Below are positions 1 to 7,860 of a DNA stretch of 64,000 nt, one piece after another; positions within the stretch are counted from its first letter, which is position 1, and each line of letters starts with the position of its first letter. The notes under the pieces were generated by a model. It saw nothing but the letters and a program-made list of their open reading frames with translations, was not told the DNA's origin and did no database searches. The position numbers and the translations under genes were made by a program. This DNA is from Kribbella sandramycini (GTDB lineage: Bacteria > Actinomycetota > Actinomycetes > Propionibacteriales > Kribbellaceae), in NCBI RefSeq assembly GCF_013131805.1, contig NZ_JABJRC010000005.1, forward strand, positions 1 to 64,000, in the 5' to 3' direction.

Positions 1-473
1 TCAAGGAGGCGAACCCGGCGGTCCAGCTCCCCGCACGCGTGGACGGCACCGTGCAGGCCGACACGATCGGCGCCAAGGGCACCACCCCGGAGACCTACCT
101 GGGCTACTCGCGCTCGACCAACCTGCAGGGCAGCGGCAAGCTCACCCCGAACAAGACCGTTGCCTTCGGCCTCAACCCCGAGCAGCCGGACGATACCTTC
201 AGCCTCGGCGGTGACTGGGTCGTCGGCACGCAGTCAGTGACCTCGACCAAGTCCTCGCAGAGCCGGTTGAATTTCAACGCCGCCAAGGTGTTCCACGTCC
301 TGTCCGGCGAAGGAACCGTCACGGTCTCCGTTCCCGGCCTGCCCGACAAGACCATCAAGGTCTCCGGTACGCCGAACGCCTACCAGCTCGTGGATCTCCC
401 GTCGCAGCAACGCAAGACCATGACCGTGACCTACAGCCCCGGCCTCTCGGCCTTCACCTACAGCTTCGGCTGA
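1..473 (+). CDS. C-terminal part of a DipZ-like cytochrome c biogenesis/thioredoxin-fold protein (5' end outside window)
   Basis: The reading frame is open from base 3 to the stop at 471-473, so the start lies before the window. The visible 156 residues carry a TPETYLGYSR motif and a beta-rich end (FSLGGDWVVG, HVLSGEGTVTV). These match the carbohydrate-binding-like C-terminal domain that follows the CcdA-like membrane and thioredoxin parts in actinobacterial DipZ proteins. DipZ passes reducing equivalents across the membrane to extracytoplasmic thiols. Thioredoxin reductase follows 57 bases downstream on the same strand, which supports a thiol-redox role. The membrane and CxxC parts are not visible, so the full architecture is inferred. 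Confidence 0.75.
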   Translation, partial: KEANPAVQLPARVDGTVQADTIGAKGTTPETYLGYSRSTNLQGSGKLTPNKTVAFGLNPEQPDDTFSLGGDWVVGTQSVTSTKSSQSRLNFNAAKVFHVLSGEGTVTVSVPGLPDKTIKVSGTPNAYQLVDLPSQQRKTMTVTYSPGLSAFTYSFG

Positions 474-530
474 GCCGGTCTACCCACCCCCGGGCACCTC
501 TGAACTGCAACCCCGCAGAAAGAACCCGAA

Positions 531-1505
531 ATGACCGAGTCGACCATCCGTAACGTCATCATCATCGGCTCCGGCCCGGCCGGATACACAGCCGCGGTGT
601 ACGCGGCCCGGGCACAACTGCAGCCGCTCGTCTTCGAAGGCTCGGTCACCGCCGGAGGTGCCCTGATGACTACCACCGAGGTCGAGAACTACCCCGGATT
701 CTCCGACGGCATCATGGGCCCGGCACTGATGGAGCAGATGCGCACCCAAGCCGACCGGTTCGGCGCCGAACTGGTCGCCGACGACATTGTCGCTGTCGAC
801 CTGACCGGTGACATCAAGTCGGTCACCGACTCGACCGGCGCCGTCCACCAGGCAAGAACCGTGATCCTCGCGATGGGCTCCGGCTACCGGAAACTCGGCC
901 TGCCCGACGAGGAACGTCTGTCCGGGCACGGCGTGTCATGGTGTGCGACGTGCGACGGATTCTTCTTCCGCAACCACGAGATCGCCGTCATCGGTGGCGG
1001 GGACACCGCGATCGAGGAGGCAACTTTCCTCACCCGTTTCGCCGACAAGGTCACCATCGTGCACCGCCGCGACGAACTCCGCGCCTCCAAGATCATGGCC
1101 GAACGGGCCTTCGGTAACGACAAGATCCAGTTCGCCTGGAACTCCGAAGTCGCCTCGATCCAGGGCGCGGACAAACTGACCGGGATCACCCTGCGCGACA
1201 CCGTCACCGGCGACACCCGCGAACTGCCCGTCACCGGCCTGTTCATCGCCATCGGTCACGACCCCCGCTCCGAGCTCCTCGAAGGCCAGATCGAGCTGGA
1301 CGACGAAGGCTACGTCCTGGTCCGCGACGGCTCCACGAACACCAACCAGTCCGGAGTCTTCGCCGCCGGAGATCTCGTCGACCACACCTACCGCCAAGCG
1401 ATCACCGCCGCCGGCACCGGCTGCTCGGCCGCGCTGGACGCCGAGCGTTACCTGGCCGCCCTCGACTTCGAGGCGATATCAGGACTCCGTGTTGCTGTGA
1501 GTTGA
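531..1505 (+). CDS. trxB: Thioredoxin-disulfide reductase
   Basis: FAD/NADPH enzyme that reduces thioredoxin in the cytoplasm. The 324-residue length is normal for the low-molecular-weight family. An N-terminal FAD Rossmann motif GSGPAGYTAAVYAARA lies at about residues 11-26, the redox pair CATC at about 138-141, the NADPH site GGGDTAIEEA at about 157-166, and the C-terminal FAD motif GVFAAGD near 275. The ATG at 531 has only a weak upstream purine stretch (agaaagaa). It follows the DipZ-like gene, so the pair probably supplies electrons for extracytoplasmic disulfide reduction. The last dozen residues (AISGLRVAVS) look unlike the usual family end and may be a local read-through tail. Confidence 0.95.
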   Translation: MTESTIRNVIIIGSGPAGYTAAVYAARAQLQPLVFEGSVTAGGALMTTTEVENYPGFSDGIMGPALMEQMRTQADRFGAELVADDIVAVDLTGDIKSVTDSTGAVHQARTVILAMGSGYRKLGLPDEERLSGHGVSWCATCDGFFFRNHEIAVIGGGDTAIEEATFLTRFADKVTIVHRRDELRASKIMAERAFGNDKIQFAWNSEVASIQGADKLTGITLRDTVTGDTRELPVTGLFIAIGHDPRSELLEGQIELDDEGYVLVRDGSTNTNQSGVFAAGDLVDHTYRQAITAAGTGCSAALDAERYLAALDFEAISGLRVAVS

Positions 1506-1645
1506 GCTTGTTCTGCACCGAATTCGGGACCCGCGCTCTGTCCCGGGAGCACCTCACCCGGAGATTCCCTGCCACGTCACCTATCCGCAGTCCGGTTGCC
1601 TACGAAGCTCAAGTGATACCGCCTCGTGAGGAGATGGTCAGCGGC

Positions 1646-2353
1646 ATGAAGACCTGGAAACCGATCTATCGATGGTTGGCGGCGAGTGTCGGCTTCGCGG
1701 CTCTTGTCACCGTCGGTGTGGTGATCGTGGGCCCGGACGGTGAGCAACCACGTTCGACAGGTGAGGCACAGACCGCCCCCGCGGCCAAGCCGTCCACAGG
1801 TGCAAGCGGCGCTTCGGAGCCGGATGCGCTGGTGAACAGGATGCTTGAGCAGTTGCGCAATGGCGAGCCGGTTGAGTCGCAGTTCGCGCCGGGCGAGGAG
1901 AATCCGGCGTCCGGGGTCCCGATCGAGGCGATCAAGGCCAGGCCGGGTGAGCAGTTGCAGCTCGGCCGGCTCGCGATCCCTCGGCTGGGACTCGATGACG
2001 AGCTCAACAACGGCGTTGACGAGGCCGCCCTCGTGCAGGGGGTTGGGCACTGGCCCGGTACGCCGCTGCCAGGTGTTGTGGGTAATGCTGTGATCAGCGG
2101 GCACCGCAGTACCAACGAGAAGCCGTTCCTGCACCTGGACAAGCTCCGTCCGGGTGACCCGATCAAGGTCACGGTCGGGGCGAGGACCACGACGTACAAG
2201 GTGTTCAAGACCACGATCGTGCCGCAGGCCGACTACGTGAAGTTCGTGCTCAAGCAGCCCACGCGGTCCAGCGACAAGCTGCTCACCTTGTTCGCCTGCA
2301 ATCCGATCACCGCCCACTACCAGCGCATCGTCGTGCAGGCGCGCGCCGGCTGA
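1646..2353 (+). CDS. Sortase (class E/D-like transpeptidase)
   Basis: Membrane-anchored cysteine transpeptidase that cleaves a C-terminal sorting signal and attaches surface proteins to the cell wall. Residues about 7-27 form the N-terminal membrane anchor, followed by a Pro/Ala-rich linker. The sortase fold begins near residue 105 (LAIPRLGLDDELNNGV). The catalytic triad is visible as H153 in ISGHRS, C218 in TLFACNP and R227 in YQRIVV. The ATG at 1646 is chosen because a GAGGAG sits upstream; the frame is open back to 1502 without a good ribosome site. TLFAC differs slightly from the common TLTTC. No LPxTG/LAxTG substrate gene is adjacent, so its substrates are elsewhere. Confidence 0.88.
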   Translation: MKTWKPIYRWLAASVGFAALVTVGVVIVGPDGEQPRSTGEAQTAPAAKPSTGASGASEPDALVNRMLEQLRNGEPVESQFAPGEENPASGVPIEAIKARPGEQLQLGRLAIPRLGLDDELNNGVDEAALVQGVGHWPGTPLPGVVGNAVISGHRSTNEKPFLHLDKLRPGDPIKVTVGARTTTYKVFKTTIVPQADYVKFVLKQPTRSSDKLLTLFACNPITAHYQRIVVQARAG

Positions 2354-2422
2354 GGAGGTCGATAGTTCCCCTGAACCCAGTACGAACCTGATGCATACCG
2401 TCTCAACGCAGCTAGGAGAGTC

Positions 2423-3085
2423 ATGGGTATCAAGGCAATCTTCGGGGGCTGCCCGGTCCTCGAGTTCGCAGCCGAGCAGGATCGGCGAAGCTTCCTGCGG
2501 AACGCAGCTCTGATCGGTGTGGGCCTCACGTACGTCGCGAGCCGAGCCGGTGACCCGGTGGCGTTCGGCACCGCCGATCGTGGCTACGGCGCGAGCGACG
2601 CGAACGCGAGCGACCTGGACATTCTCAACTACGCGCTCACGCTGGAGTACCTCGAGGCCGCCTTCTACACCGCAGGTCTGAAGGCGAACCTGTTGAAGGG
2701 GCGCGAGCTCGAACTGGTCGACCCGATCCAGCAGCACGAGGCCGACCACGTCAAGGTCGTTCGCACCACGATCACCGACCTGGGCGGCAAACCGGTGGCC
2801 CAGCCCAAGGTGAAGTTCCCGGACGGCACCTTCTCCAACCGGGCCAACTTCCTGAAACTGGCGGGAACCTTCGAGGAACTCGGTGTGAAGGCGTACCACG
2901 GCCAGGTGACCTTGGTGAAGAACCCCGAACTACTGGGCGCTGCTGCTTCGATCGCGGGAGTCGAGTCCCGGCACGCCGCGATCATTGCCCAGATCACCGG
3001 TGGAAATCCGTTCCCGGCGCCGATCGAAGCCAACCTGGCGATGGGTCCGGTCCTCAAGGCCGCCATGCCCTTCCTTGCGAAGTAG
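2423..3085 (+). CDS. Ferritin-like domain protein with Tat-type signal
   Basis: 220 residues. An RRSFLR motif at about residues 21-26 followed by a hydrophobic stretch resembles a twin-arginine export signal. The rest matches the Ferritin_2 four-helix bundle: LNYALTLEYLEAAFY gives the first E-x(n)-E metal ligands, QQHEADH a second His/Glu set, and GVESRHAAII the last helix with E and H. Such proteins are thought to bind or oxidise iron outside the membrane; the biochemical role is inferred. The start has a good AGGAG ribosome site 6 bases upstream. A paralogue follows after 12 bases, and a metal transporter is convergent nearby. Confidence 0.85.
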   Translation: MGIKAIFGGCPVLEFAAEQDRRSFLRNAALIGVGLTYVASRAGDPVAFGTADRGYGASDANASDLDILNYALTLEYLEAAFYTAGLKANLLKGRELELVDPIQQHEADHVKVVRTTITDLGGKPVAQPKVKFPDGTFSNRANFLKLAGTFEELGVKAYHGQVTLVKNPELLGAAASIAGVESRHAAIIAQITGGNPFPAPIEANLAMGPVLKAAMPFLAK

Positions 3086-3097
3086 GAGGAACAGCTG

Positions 3098-3727
3098 ATG
3101 ACAGACACCACTGCAGACCTGATCCACGGCAACGCCTCCGCGGTACCGGCCGGCGTCGCCCTCGGCGCCTTGAACAACGGGTTCGCGTTGGCGAGCGCCA
3201 AGGACTTCAGGAACGACATCGAGGTGCTGAACTACGCGCTCGCGCTCGAGTACCTGGAGGCGGAGTTCTACCGGCAAGGTAACGCCGCGGATCTGGTCAA
3301 GGGCAAGGAGAAGCAGTACCTGATGCAGATCGGGGCCGACGAGGCATCGCACGTGGCGACCCTGACGGCGACGATCCAGAAGCTCGGCGGTACGCCGATC
3401 GGCGCGCCGGCGGTCGACTTCGGCGGGGCGTTCGAGAGCCGCAAGAGTTACCTGACCACCGCCCACGTCTTCGAGAACAAGGGCGTCGGCGCCTACCTGG
3501 GCGCGGCCGGGTTCGTCAAGGACAAGATGATCCTGCAGGCGGCCGCCGGTATCTTCGGCGTCGAGGCCCGGCACGCCGCGGTAGTGGGCAACCTGCTCGG
3601 CCTGAAGGCCGAAGGCGGTGTGTATCAGGGAGCGTACGAGAAGGGCATCGCCAAGGGCGACGTCCTGCAGGCGGTCGCACCGTTCCTGGTCGACCCGGAC
3701 AAAGTGGTTGCCGCGATCACCTACTGA
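3098..3727 (+). CDS. Ferritin-like domain protein, second copy
   Basis: 209 residues, paralogue of the preceding gene and probably cotranscribed: a GGAGGA ribosome site lies in the 12-base gap. The metal-binding helices are again visible (LNYALALEYLEAEFY near residues 45-59, GADEASHVATL near 81, FGVEARHAAVVG near 150). Unlike its neighbour it has no twin-arginine motif or clear signal peptide, so the two copies may work in different places or be exported as a complex. The transcription unit ends at a strong hairpin just downstream. Confidence 0.83.
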   Translation: MTDTTADLIHGNASAVPAGVALGALNNGFALASAKDFRNDIEVLNYALALEYLEAEFYRQGNAADLVKGKEKQYLMQIGADEASHVATLTATIQKLGGTPIGAPAVDFGGAFESRKSYLTTAHVFENKGVGAYLGAAGFVKDKMILQAAAGIFGVEARHAAVVGNLLGLKAEGGVYQGAYEKGIAKGDVLQAVAPFLVDPDKVVAAITY

Positions 3728-3736
3728 TCCGCGCAC

Positions 3737-3775
3737 AGAACGGGCCGGTCTCCCCTGGGGAGGCCGGCCCGTTCT
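3737..3775. terminator. Strong bidirectional hairpin between convergent genes
   Basis: Bases 3737-3748 (AGAACGGGCCGG) pair perfectly with 3764-3775, and the inner CTCCCC/GGGGAG extends the stem almost to the loop. It lies 10 bases past the ferritin-like stop and about 80 bases past the stop of the convergent NRAMP gene, so it can end both transcripts. It lacks a clear T-tract, as is common in high-GC actinobacteria. Confidence 0.8.
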
Positions 3776-3855
3776 GAAGTCTGACCTGTGCGCACGACCC
3801 GCGAGTCTCGTCGACCGCCTCGAAGGATCGTGCGTCCACCAACTGGTGACGTTCT

Positions 3856-5091
3856 TCAGCCGCGCACGGTGAGAACGATCAGTACGACGTTCAAAGAGGT
3901 GATCGCCGCGGCGACCACACAGGCCACCAAAGTGGTCTGCCAGCGGTTGACCAGCTCCCCCATCACCGACTTCGACGCCGTGATGCGAACCAAAGGCCAC
4001 AGTGCGCACGGGATCCCGAAGCTCAACACCACCTGTGAAACCACCAAAGCCCGGCTCGGATCGATCCCGATAGCGAGGATCACCAGCGCCGGCAGCAAGG
4101 TGATCAACCGGCGAACGGCCAGCGGAACGTGGCGCTTCCAGAAGCCCTCCAGGATCACCGAACCGGCGTAGGTGCCAACCGAGGACGAGGCGAAACCGGA
4201 CGCGAGCAGGGCCAGGGTGAACAGGAGTGCGGGCATTCGGCCGAGGTTGTCCCCGAATGCCTGGTACGCCGCCTCCAAGGTGTCTGCGCCGGATCCCTGG
4301 AGTGCGGCGGCAGCGACCACGACCATGGCCAGATTGACCGCTCCGGCCAGCGCCATCGCGATCCCGACGTCCAACCTCGTTGCCTTGAGCACCTGCAGCC
4401 TGCCGGCCGCTGATCGCAGCGTCCTACCGTGGCGGTCGGTGACGAGTGCACCGTGCAACCAGATCGCGTGCGGCATCACCGTCGCACCCAGCATGCCCGC
4501 GGCCAAGACCAGCGAGTCGGTGCCGTCCAGGCGCGGTACCAGACCGCCGATCACCGCCGCACCCGAAGGGTGTGACTGCACTGTCGAGACTACGAATCCG
4601 ATCAGTACCACCGCGAGCAGCCCCCCAATCGCCGCTTCGAACGGCCGCTGGCCTCGTTTCGACTGGTAGATCAGCAACGCGAACGAAACCAGACCGGTGA
4701 TCACGCCGCCGACGAGCAGCGGTACCCCGAACAGAAGATTCAGTGCGATCGCACCACCGACGACCTCGGCCAGGTCTGTTGCGATCGCTACCAGTTCTGC
4801 CTGCGCCCACAACCCGGTCGAGGTGAATCGCTTGAACTGGTCGCGGCACAACTGCGGCAGGGTGCGCCCGGTTGCGATACTGGCCTTGGCAGCCAGGTAC
4901 TGGACTAGCACGGCCATCAAGTTGGCCCCCACTACCACCCAGCAGAGCAGGTACCCGTACGTCGTACCAGCGGCGATGTTGGTGGCAAAGTTGCCCGGGT
5001 CCACATACGCGACCGCAGCAACGAAGGCCGGACCGAGCAGTAGTAGACCAGACCGGTTCAGCTGGCGTTTCAGTGGAGCCGGTGCATACAT
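3856..5091 (-). CDS. mntH: NRAMP-family divalent metal (Mn2+/Fe2+) transporter
   Basis: Proton-coupled importer of manganese and iron in the plasma membrane. 411 residues with about 11 hydrophobic segments. The signature DPGN of helix 1 is at about residues 30-33 (AYVDPGNFATNIAAG) and the helix-6 MPH motif appears in GATVMPHAIWLHG; both line the metal site. ATG at 5091 is preferred because GGCTGGAGC lies just upstream; the frame is open further but without a ribosome site. The leader region holds a 117-bp segment with 19-bp inverted repeats (5176-5292), which may be regulatory. Iron-binding ferritin-like proteins lie convergent to it. Confidence 0.9.
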   Translation of the reverse strand: MYAPAPLKRQLNRSGLLLLGPAFVAAVAYVDPGNFATNIAAGTTYGYLLCWVVVGANLMAVLVQYLAAKASIATGRTLPQLCRDQFKRFTSTGLWAQAELVAIATDLAEVVGGAIALNLLFGVPLLVGGVITGLVSFALLIYQSKRGQRPFEAAIGGLLAVVLIGFVVSTVQSHPSGAAVIGGLVPRLDGTDSLVLAAGMLGATVMPHAIWLHGALVTDRHGRTLRSAAGRLQVLKATRLDVGIAMALAGAVNLAMVVVAAAALQGSGADTLEAAYQAFGDNLGRMPALLFTLALLASGFASSSVGTYAGSVILEGFWKRHVPLAVRRLITLLPALVILAIGIDPSRALVVSQVVLSFGIPCALWPLVRITASKSVMGELVNRWQTTLVACVVAAAITSLNVVLIVLTVRG

Positions 5092-5175
5092 GCTCCAGCC
5101 TCTCGCTCGACGACACAGGACCTGAATCGTTCGGAGCCACTCCACAGCCAGATCGGTGCACGCAGGTAGACGAGG

Positions 5176-5292
5176 GAGGTTTCCCCGGTGCCGGTGGCCG
5201 GTGGTCATCCGCGCAGTTCACCGGTCCGAATCCCGCCGTCCGCAAGAAAGCGAGACAGGGGATCCTTTCGGGTCCGGCACCGGGGAAACCTC
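5176..5292. repeat. 117-bp segment bounded by perfect 19-bp inverted repeats, upstream of the NRAMP gene
   Basis: Bases 5176-5194 (GAGGTTTCCCCGGTGCCGG) are the exact reverse complement of 5274-5292, with 79 bases between. The right arm is followed by a small palindrome AACCTCTGGAGGTT. In the mntH transcript this would form a long closing stem 85 bases before the start codon, as riboswitch leaders do. The layout also fits a miniature inverted-repeat element. I could not match the conserved cores of the M-box or yybP-ykoY manganese riboswitches. Confidence 0.7.
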
Positions 5293-5385
5293 TGGAGGTT
5301 GTCTGGATGTCGACTGTGGCAGCGCACTCAGAACACTGCGTCGGCGACAGCCAGACGGCTGATCGGCCGTGAGGCTATTGACCGA

Positions 5386-5475
5386 TCAGGATCGAGGGCC
5401 GGTCAGGTGTGCACCGGCTCCGGAAGTCAGCTGAACAGACCCGATCACGATACTGAGGCCCGAGTGATAGTCCAC
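5386..5475 (-). CDS. Possible 29-aa peptide, GTG start with strong ribosome site
   Basis: A GTG at 5475 is preceded by ACAGGAG seven bases upstream and opens a 29-codon frame (starts MDYHSGLSIV, ends LTGPRS) that stops at 5386. It lies on the strand of mntH, between it and the rest of the intergenic region, so it could be a leader peptide. No homologue is recognised. The rest of 5293-5726 shows no gene. Confidence 0.3.
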   Translation of the reverse strand: MDYHSGLSIVIGSVQLTSGAGAHLTGPRS

Positions 5476-5726
5476 GGCGTTCTCCTGTACAAGAGGTCGG
5501 GAAGCGGGACGCTGTCCGGATCCGTTCGGGCGGACGGGATCCGGGCTATGGAGGTGGCGCCCCGCGAGCAATACTGCTCCCAGCATGACTTCGGAACGGT
5601 CGGCGACGCGGATGGGTCAGCTCTCGACAGATCTCTCGGTGTGCCCAGCGGCCCGACCGACCCGCCGCTGTACTCGCTCCGAGCTCCGTGAACTGTCCGG
5701 GTGCCTGGCTCGGCCAGCACCGCTCC

Positions 5727-6104
5727 TTACGGCCCGGCGCCTAATGGTGACACCTCAGATCGGTGGTTCGTTCGTGAGCAGCCGAGCAACGATGTCCAGT
5801 CCCGTAGACGGCGCAGCGCCAGGGTCAGGTCTCGGTGAAACGCGAGCGGCTCCGATGGACCGGCATCGTCCTGGTAGCAGGATTCCCAGAAGGTGCGAAG
5901 GGCAGACAGCTCTTCGATGACGGCGCCGTGTTCGGGCCAGCATGGCGGTACTACTTTGTGGTCGAGGTTATAGCGTCCAGCGACCCAAACGACCCACTCC
6001 GTCAGACGACCTACTTCTTCTGCTGCGCTTGCGCTGTCCAAGTCGCGCCAGCAGACGACCAGCGGATCTGTCGGCGCTAGACCGTAAGAGTGGTTGTAGG
6101 TCAT
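5727..6104 (-). CDS. DUF4913 family protein
   Basis: 125 residues. The pattern VVCWRDLD near the start, LTEWVVWVAGRYNLDHKVVPPCW in the middle (quoted as separate pieces WVVWVAGRYNL and VVPPCWPEHG), then EELSALRTFW and LTLALRRLRDW, is that of DUF4913, a small acidic cytoplasmic family found on actinobacterial plasmids and integrative elements. Its ATG overlaps the stop of the TraG-like gene (ATGA at 6101-6104), so it is the last gene of the conjugation operon. Function is unknown. Confidence 0.8.
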   Translation of the reverse strand: MTYNHSYGLAPTDPLVVCWRDLDSASAAEEVGRLTEWVVWVAGRYNLDHKVVPPCWPEHGAVIEELSALRTFWESCYQDDAGPSEPLAFHRDLTLALRRLRDWTSLLGCSRTNHRSEVSPLGAGP

Positions 6105-7855
6105 GGGTGGATGGTGGCTCGGGCGATGCTGAGGCGGATGGCGTCGGCGTCCGGGCGGTCGGGCCAGGGGGTCATGTTGAGGAGGATGGGTGGTGCGGTG
6201 CGGGCGAGGAGGATGCCAGTGCCGAAGGGGAGGGTGCGGATGACGTCGGGCGGGAGGATGGGGAGGCGGCGGGTGCTGGTTGTGGTGGTGCGGCCGCCGT
6301 TGGGGTCGCGGCTCCAGTTGCGGATTTCTTCGTCGCGTTCGCCGCAGACGGCGGCGAGGTCTTGGAGGTCTCGCGGTTGGGCGGAGCCGCCGAGGATCAG
6401 GCGCAGCGTAGCGGCGTCCCACATGGCGGCTGCGGCTTGTTCGCCCCACCGCTCGCGGGCTTGCGCGAGGGACTGAATGACGACGTGGGTGGAGATGCCG
6501 GTGCCGCCGCCGTCGGCCATCAGGCCCGGCAGGGAAGGCACGGCGCAGAGGTTCGCGATCTCGTCGAGGACTAGGGCGAGGGGTGGTTCGAGTCGGCCGC
6601 CGGGGTTGTGGGCGGCGATCTGGCGGGCGGATTCGGTGATGTCTTCGAGGAGTGCGGCGATGAAGGCGGAGGTGGCGGATGCGCCGGCGCCGGTGCCGAG
6701 GAGGTAGATGGTTCCGCGTTGCTGGATGAAGCTCGCGGGGTCGAGGCCTTGGTCGGGTGGTGGGTCGAAGGCGGTGCGGACGGCGGGGTCGGCGAGGGCG
6801 GAGAGGGCGGAGCGGACGCCGGCCCAGATGGCGTCGCGGGTGCGGCTGTCCATGCGGACGATGCCGTCGAGGGTGTCGCCCCAGCCTTCGGCGGCGTCGG
6901 TGTCGCGGTTGAGGATGGTGACGGCTTCGATGGCGGAGGCTGGTTCGAGGCTCCAGCGGTAGAGCTGGGCGATGCCGGTGTCGTCGAGGGCGGCGGCGTG
7001 GAGGAGGCCGCGCAGTGCCATTTCGGTTTGGCCGTGCCAGAAGGCGGCGTCGCTGACGTTGCCTTTGGCGAACCCCGCGCCGGCGGCAAGGCCGGAGGCG
7101 CGGACGATGGCGGTGGTGGGGTTTTCGCAGCCTCGCACGGGTGACCAGCGGATGCCTTCGGTGCGGCCGAGGGCTTGGGGGTCGAAGACGGCGACGGGGC
7201 CGATGGTTCGGCGGCGTTCGAGGGTGGCGGCGAGGTTGTCGGGGCGGGTGGAGGTGGTCACGACGGCACCGGGGGCGTCGATGATGGCGGCGATGATTTG
7301 GTGGAGTCCTTTGCCGGAGCGGGGTGGTCCGACGTCGATGCGGGAGTCTTCGACCGAGGCCCAGCATTCGCGGCCACGAGCGTGGCCGAGCAGGGTTCCG
7401 ACCTCGGACGGCGATGCGGTTGGCGCTTGGGGGCGGGCGCTTCTCCCCCGGCGGATGACTTGGCGGCGTCCGACGGCGACTTCGATCTCGCCGCGCGTGG
7501 CGAGACCCGGTCGTGCGGCGACAACGCGGGCGCGGCTGGCGGTGCCGGCTTTGCGGTGCTGCCAGACCTGCAGGCCGGCGTAGACGGCGCCGAGCGGCAC
7601 GCCGAGGACGACAGCGACAGTCACCCAGTAGACGGTCGGCGGCAGCTGCGCCGGGGTCATGCCAAACGCCGCCCCCGGATTCCCAGGATTCAGCGGCGCT
7701 CGAAGTGCATCGATCCAGGGAGTGGTAACCCATTCGCCGGTAGTCAGCAAGCTGGCGATCCCGCCGGCGGCGTAGAGGACGCCGGTGAAGGCGAACAGGA
7801 CGGCGCCTGCGATGAGGAGGGTGTCGGTGAGGTCGTGCCCGGAGCGCTGGTTCAT
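6101..7855 (-). CDS. TraG/VirD4-like type IV coupling ATPase
   Basis: Inner-membrane ATPase that recruits DNA or protein substrates to a type IV secretion channel. 584 residues. Two membrane helices lie at about residues 11-33 and 73-95. A Walker A-like GPPRSGKG is at 176-183 and Walker B LVLDEIAN at about 428-435, followed by the QSLAQARERWG region typical of TraG/VirD4. ATG 7855 lies six bases after the stop of the VirB4-like gene; the open frame upstream overlaps that gene and is a shadow. It is the penultimate gene of the operon. The usual partner relaxase is not seen in the window. Confidence 0.88.
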   Translation of the reverse strand: MNQRSGHDLTDTLLIAGAVLFAFTGVLYAAGGIASLLTTGEWVTTPWIDALRAPLNPGNPGAAFGMTPAQLPPTVYWVTVAVVLGVPLGAVYAGLQVWQHRKAGTASRARVVAARPGLATRGEIEVAVGRRQVIRRGRSARPQAPTASPSEVGTLLGHARGRECWASVEDSRIDVGPPRSGKGLHQIIAAIIDAPGAVVTTSTRPDNLAATLERRRTIGPVAVFDPQALGRTEGIRWSPVRGCENPTTAIVRASGLAAGAGFAKGNVSDAAFWHGQTEMALRGLLHAAALDDTGIAQLYRWSLEPASAIEAVTILNRDTDAAEGWGDTLDGIVRMDSRTRDAIWAGVRSALSALADPAVRTAFDPPPDQGLDPASFIQQRGTIYLLGTGAGASATSAFIAALLEDITESARQIAAHNPGGRLEPPLALVLDEIANLCAVPSLPGLMADGGGTGISTHVVIQSLAQARERWGEQAAAAMWDAATLRLILGGSAQPRDLQDLAAVCGERDEEIRNWSRDPNGGRTTTTSTRRLPILPPDVIRTLPFGTGILLARTAPPILLNMTPWPDRPDADAIRLSIARATIHP

Positions 7856-7860
7856 CGCGG

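Noticed and set aside
1502..1645. Longer N-terminus for the sortase
   Set aside because: The frame is open from a TTG at 1502, but the membrane anchor and ribosome site fit the ATG at 1646.
5211..5245. tRNA T-arm-like sequence (GGTCCGAATCCC)
   Set aside because: The flanking bases do not form a T-stem or acceptor stem, and no other tRNA arms are present.
5176..5292. M-box or yybP-ykoY riboswitch
   Set aside because: Neither strand shows the conserved core sequences I know for these classes; kept only as an unnamed inverted-repeat element.
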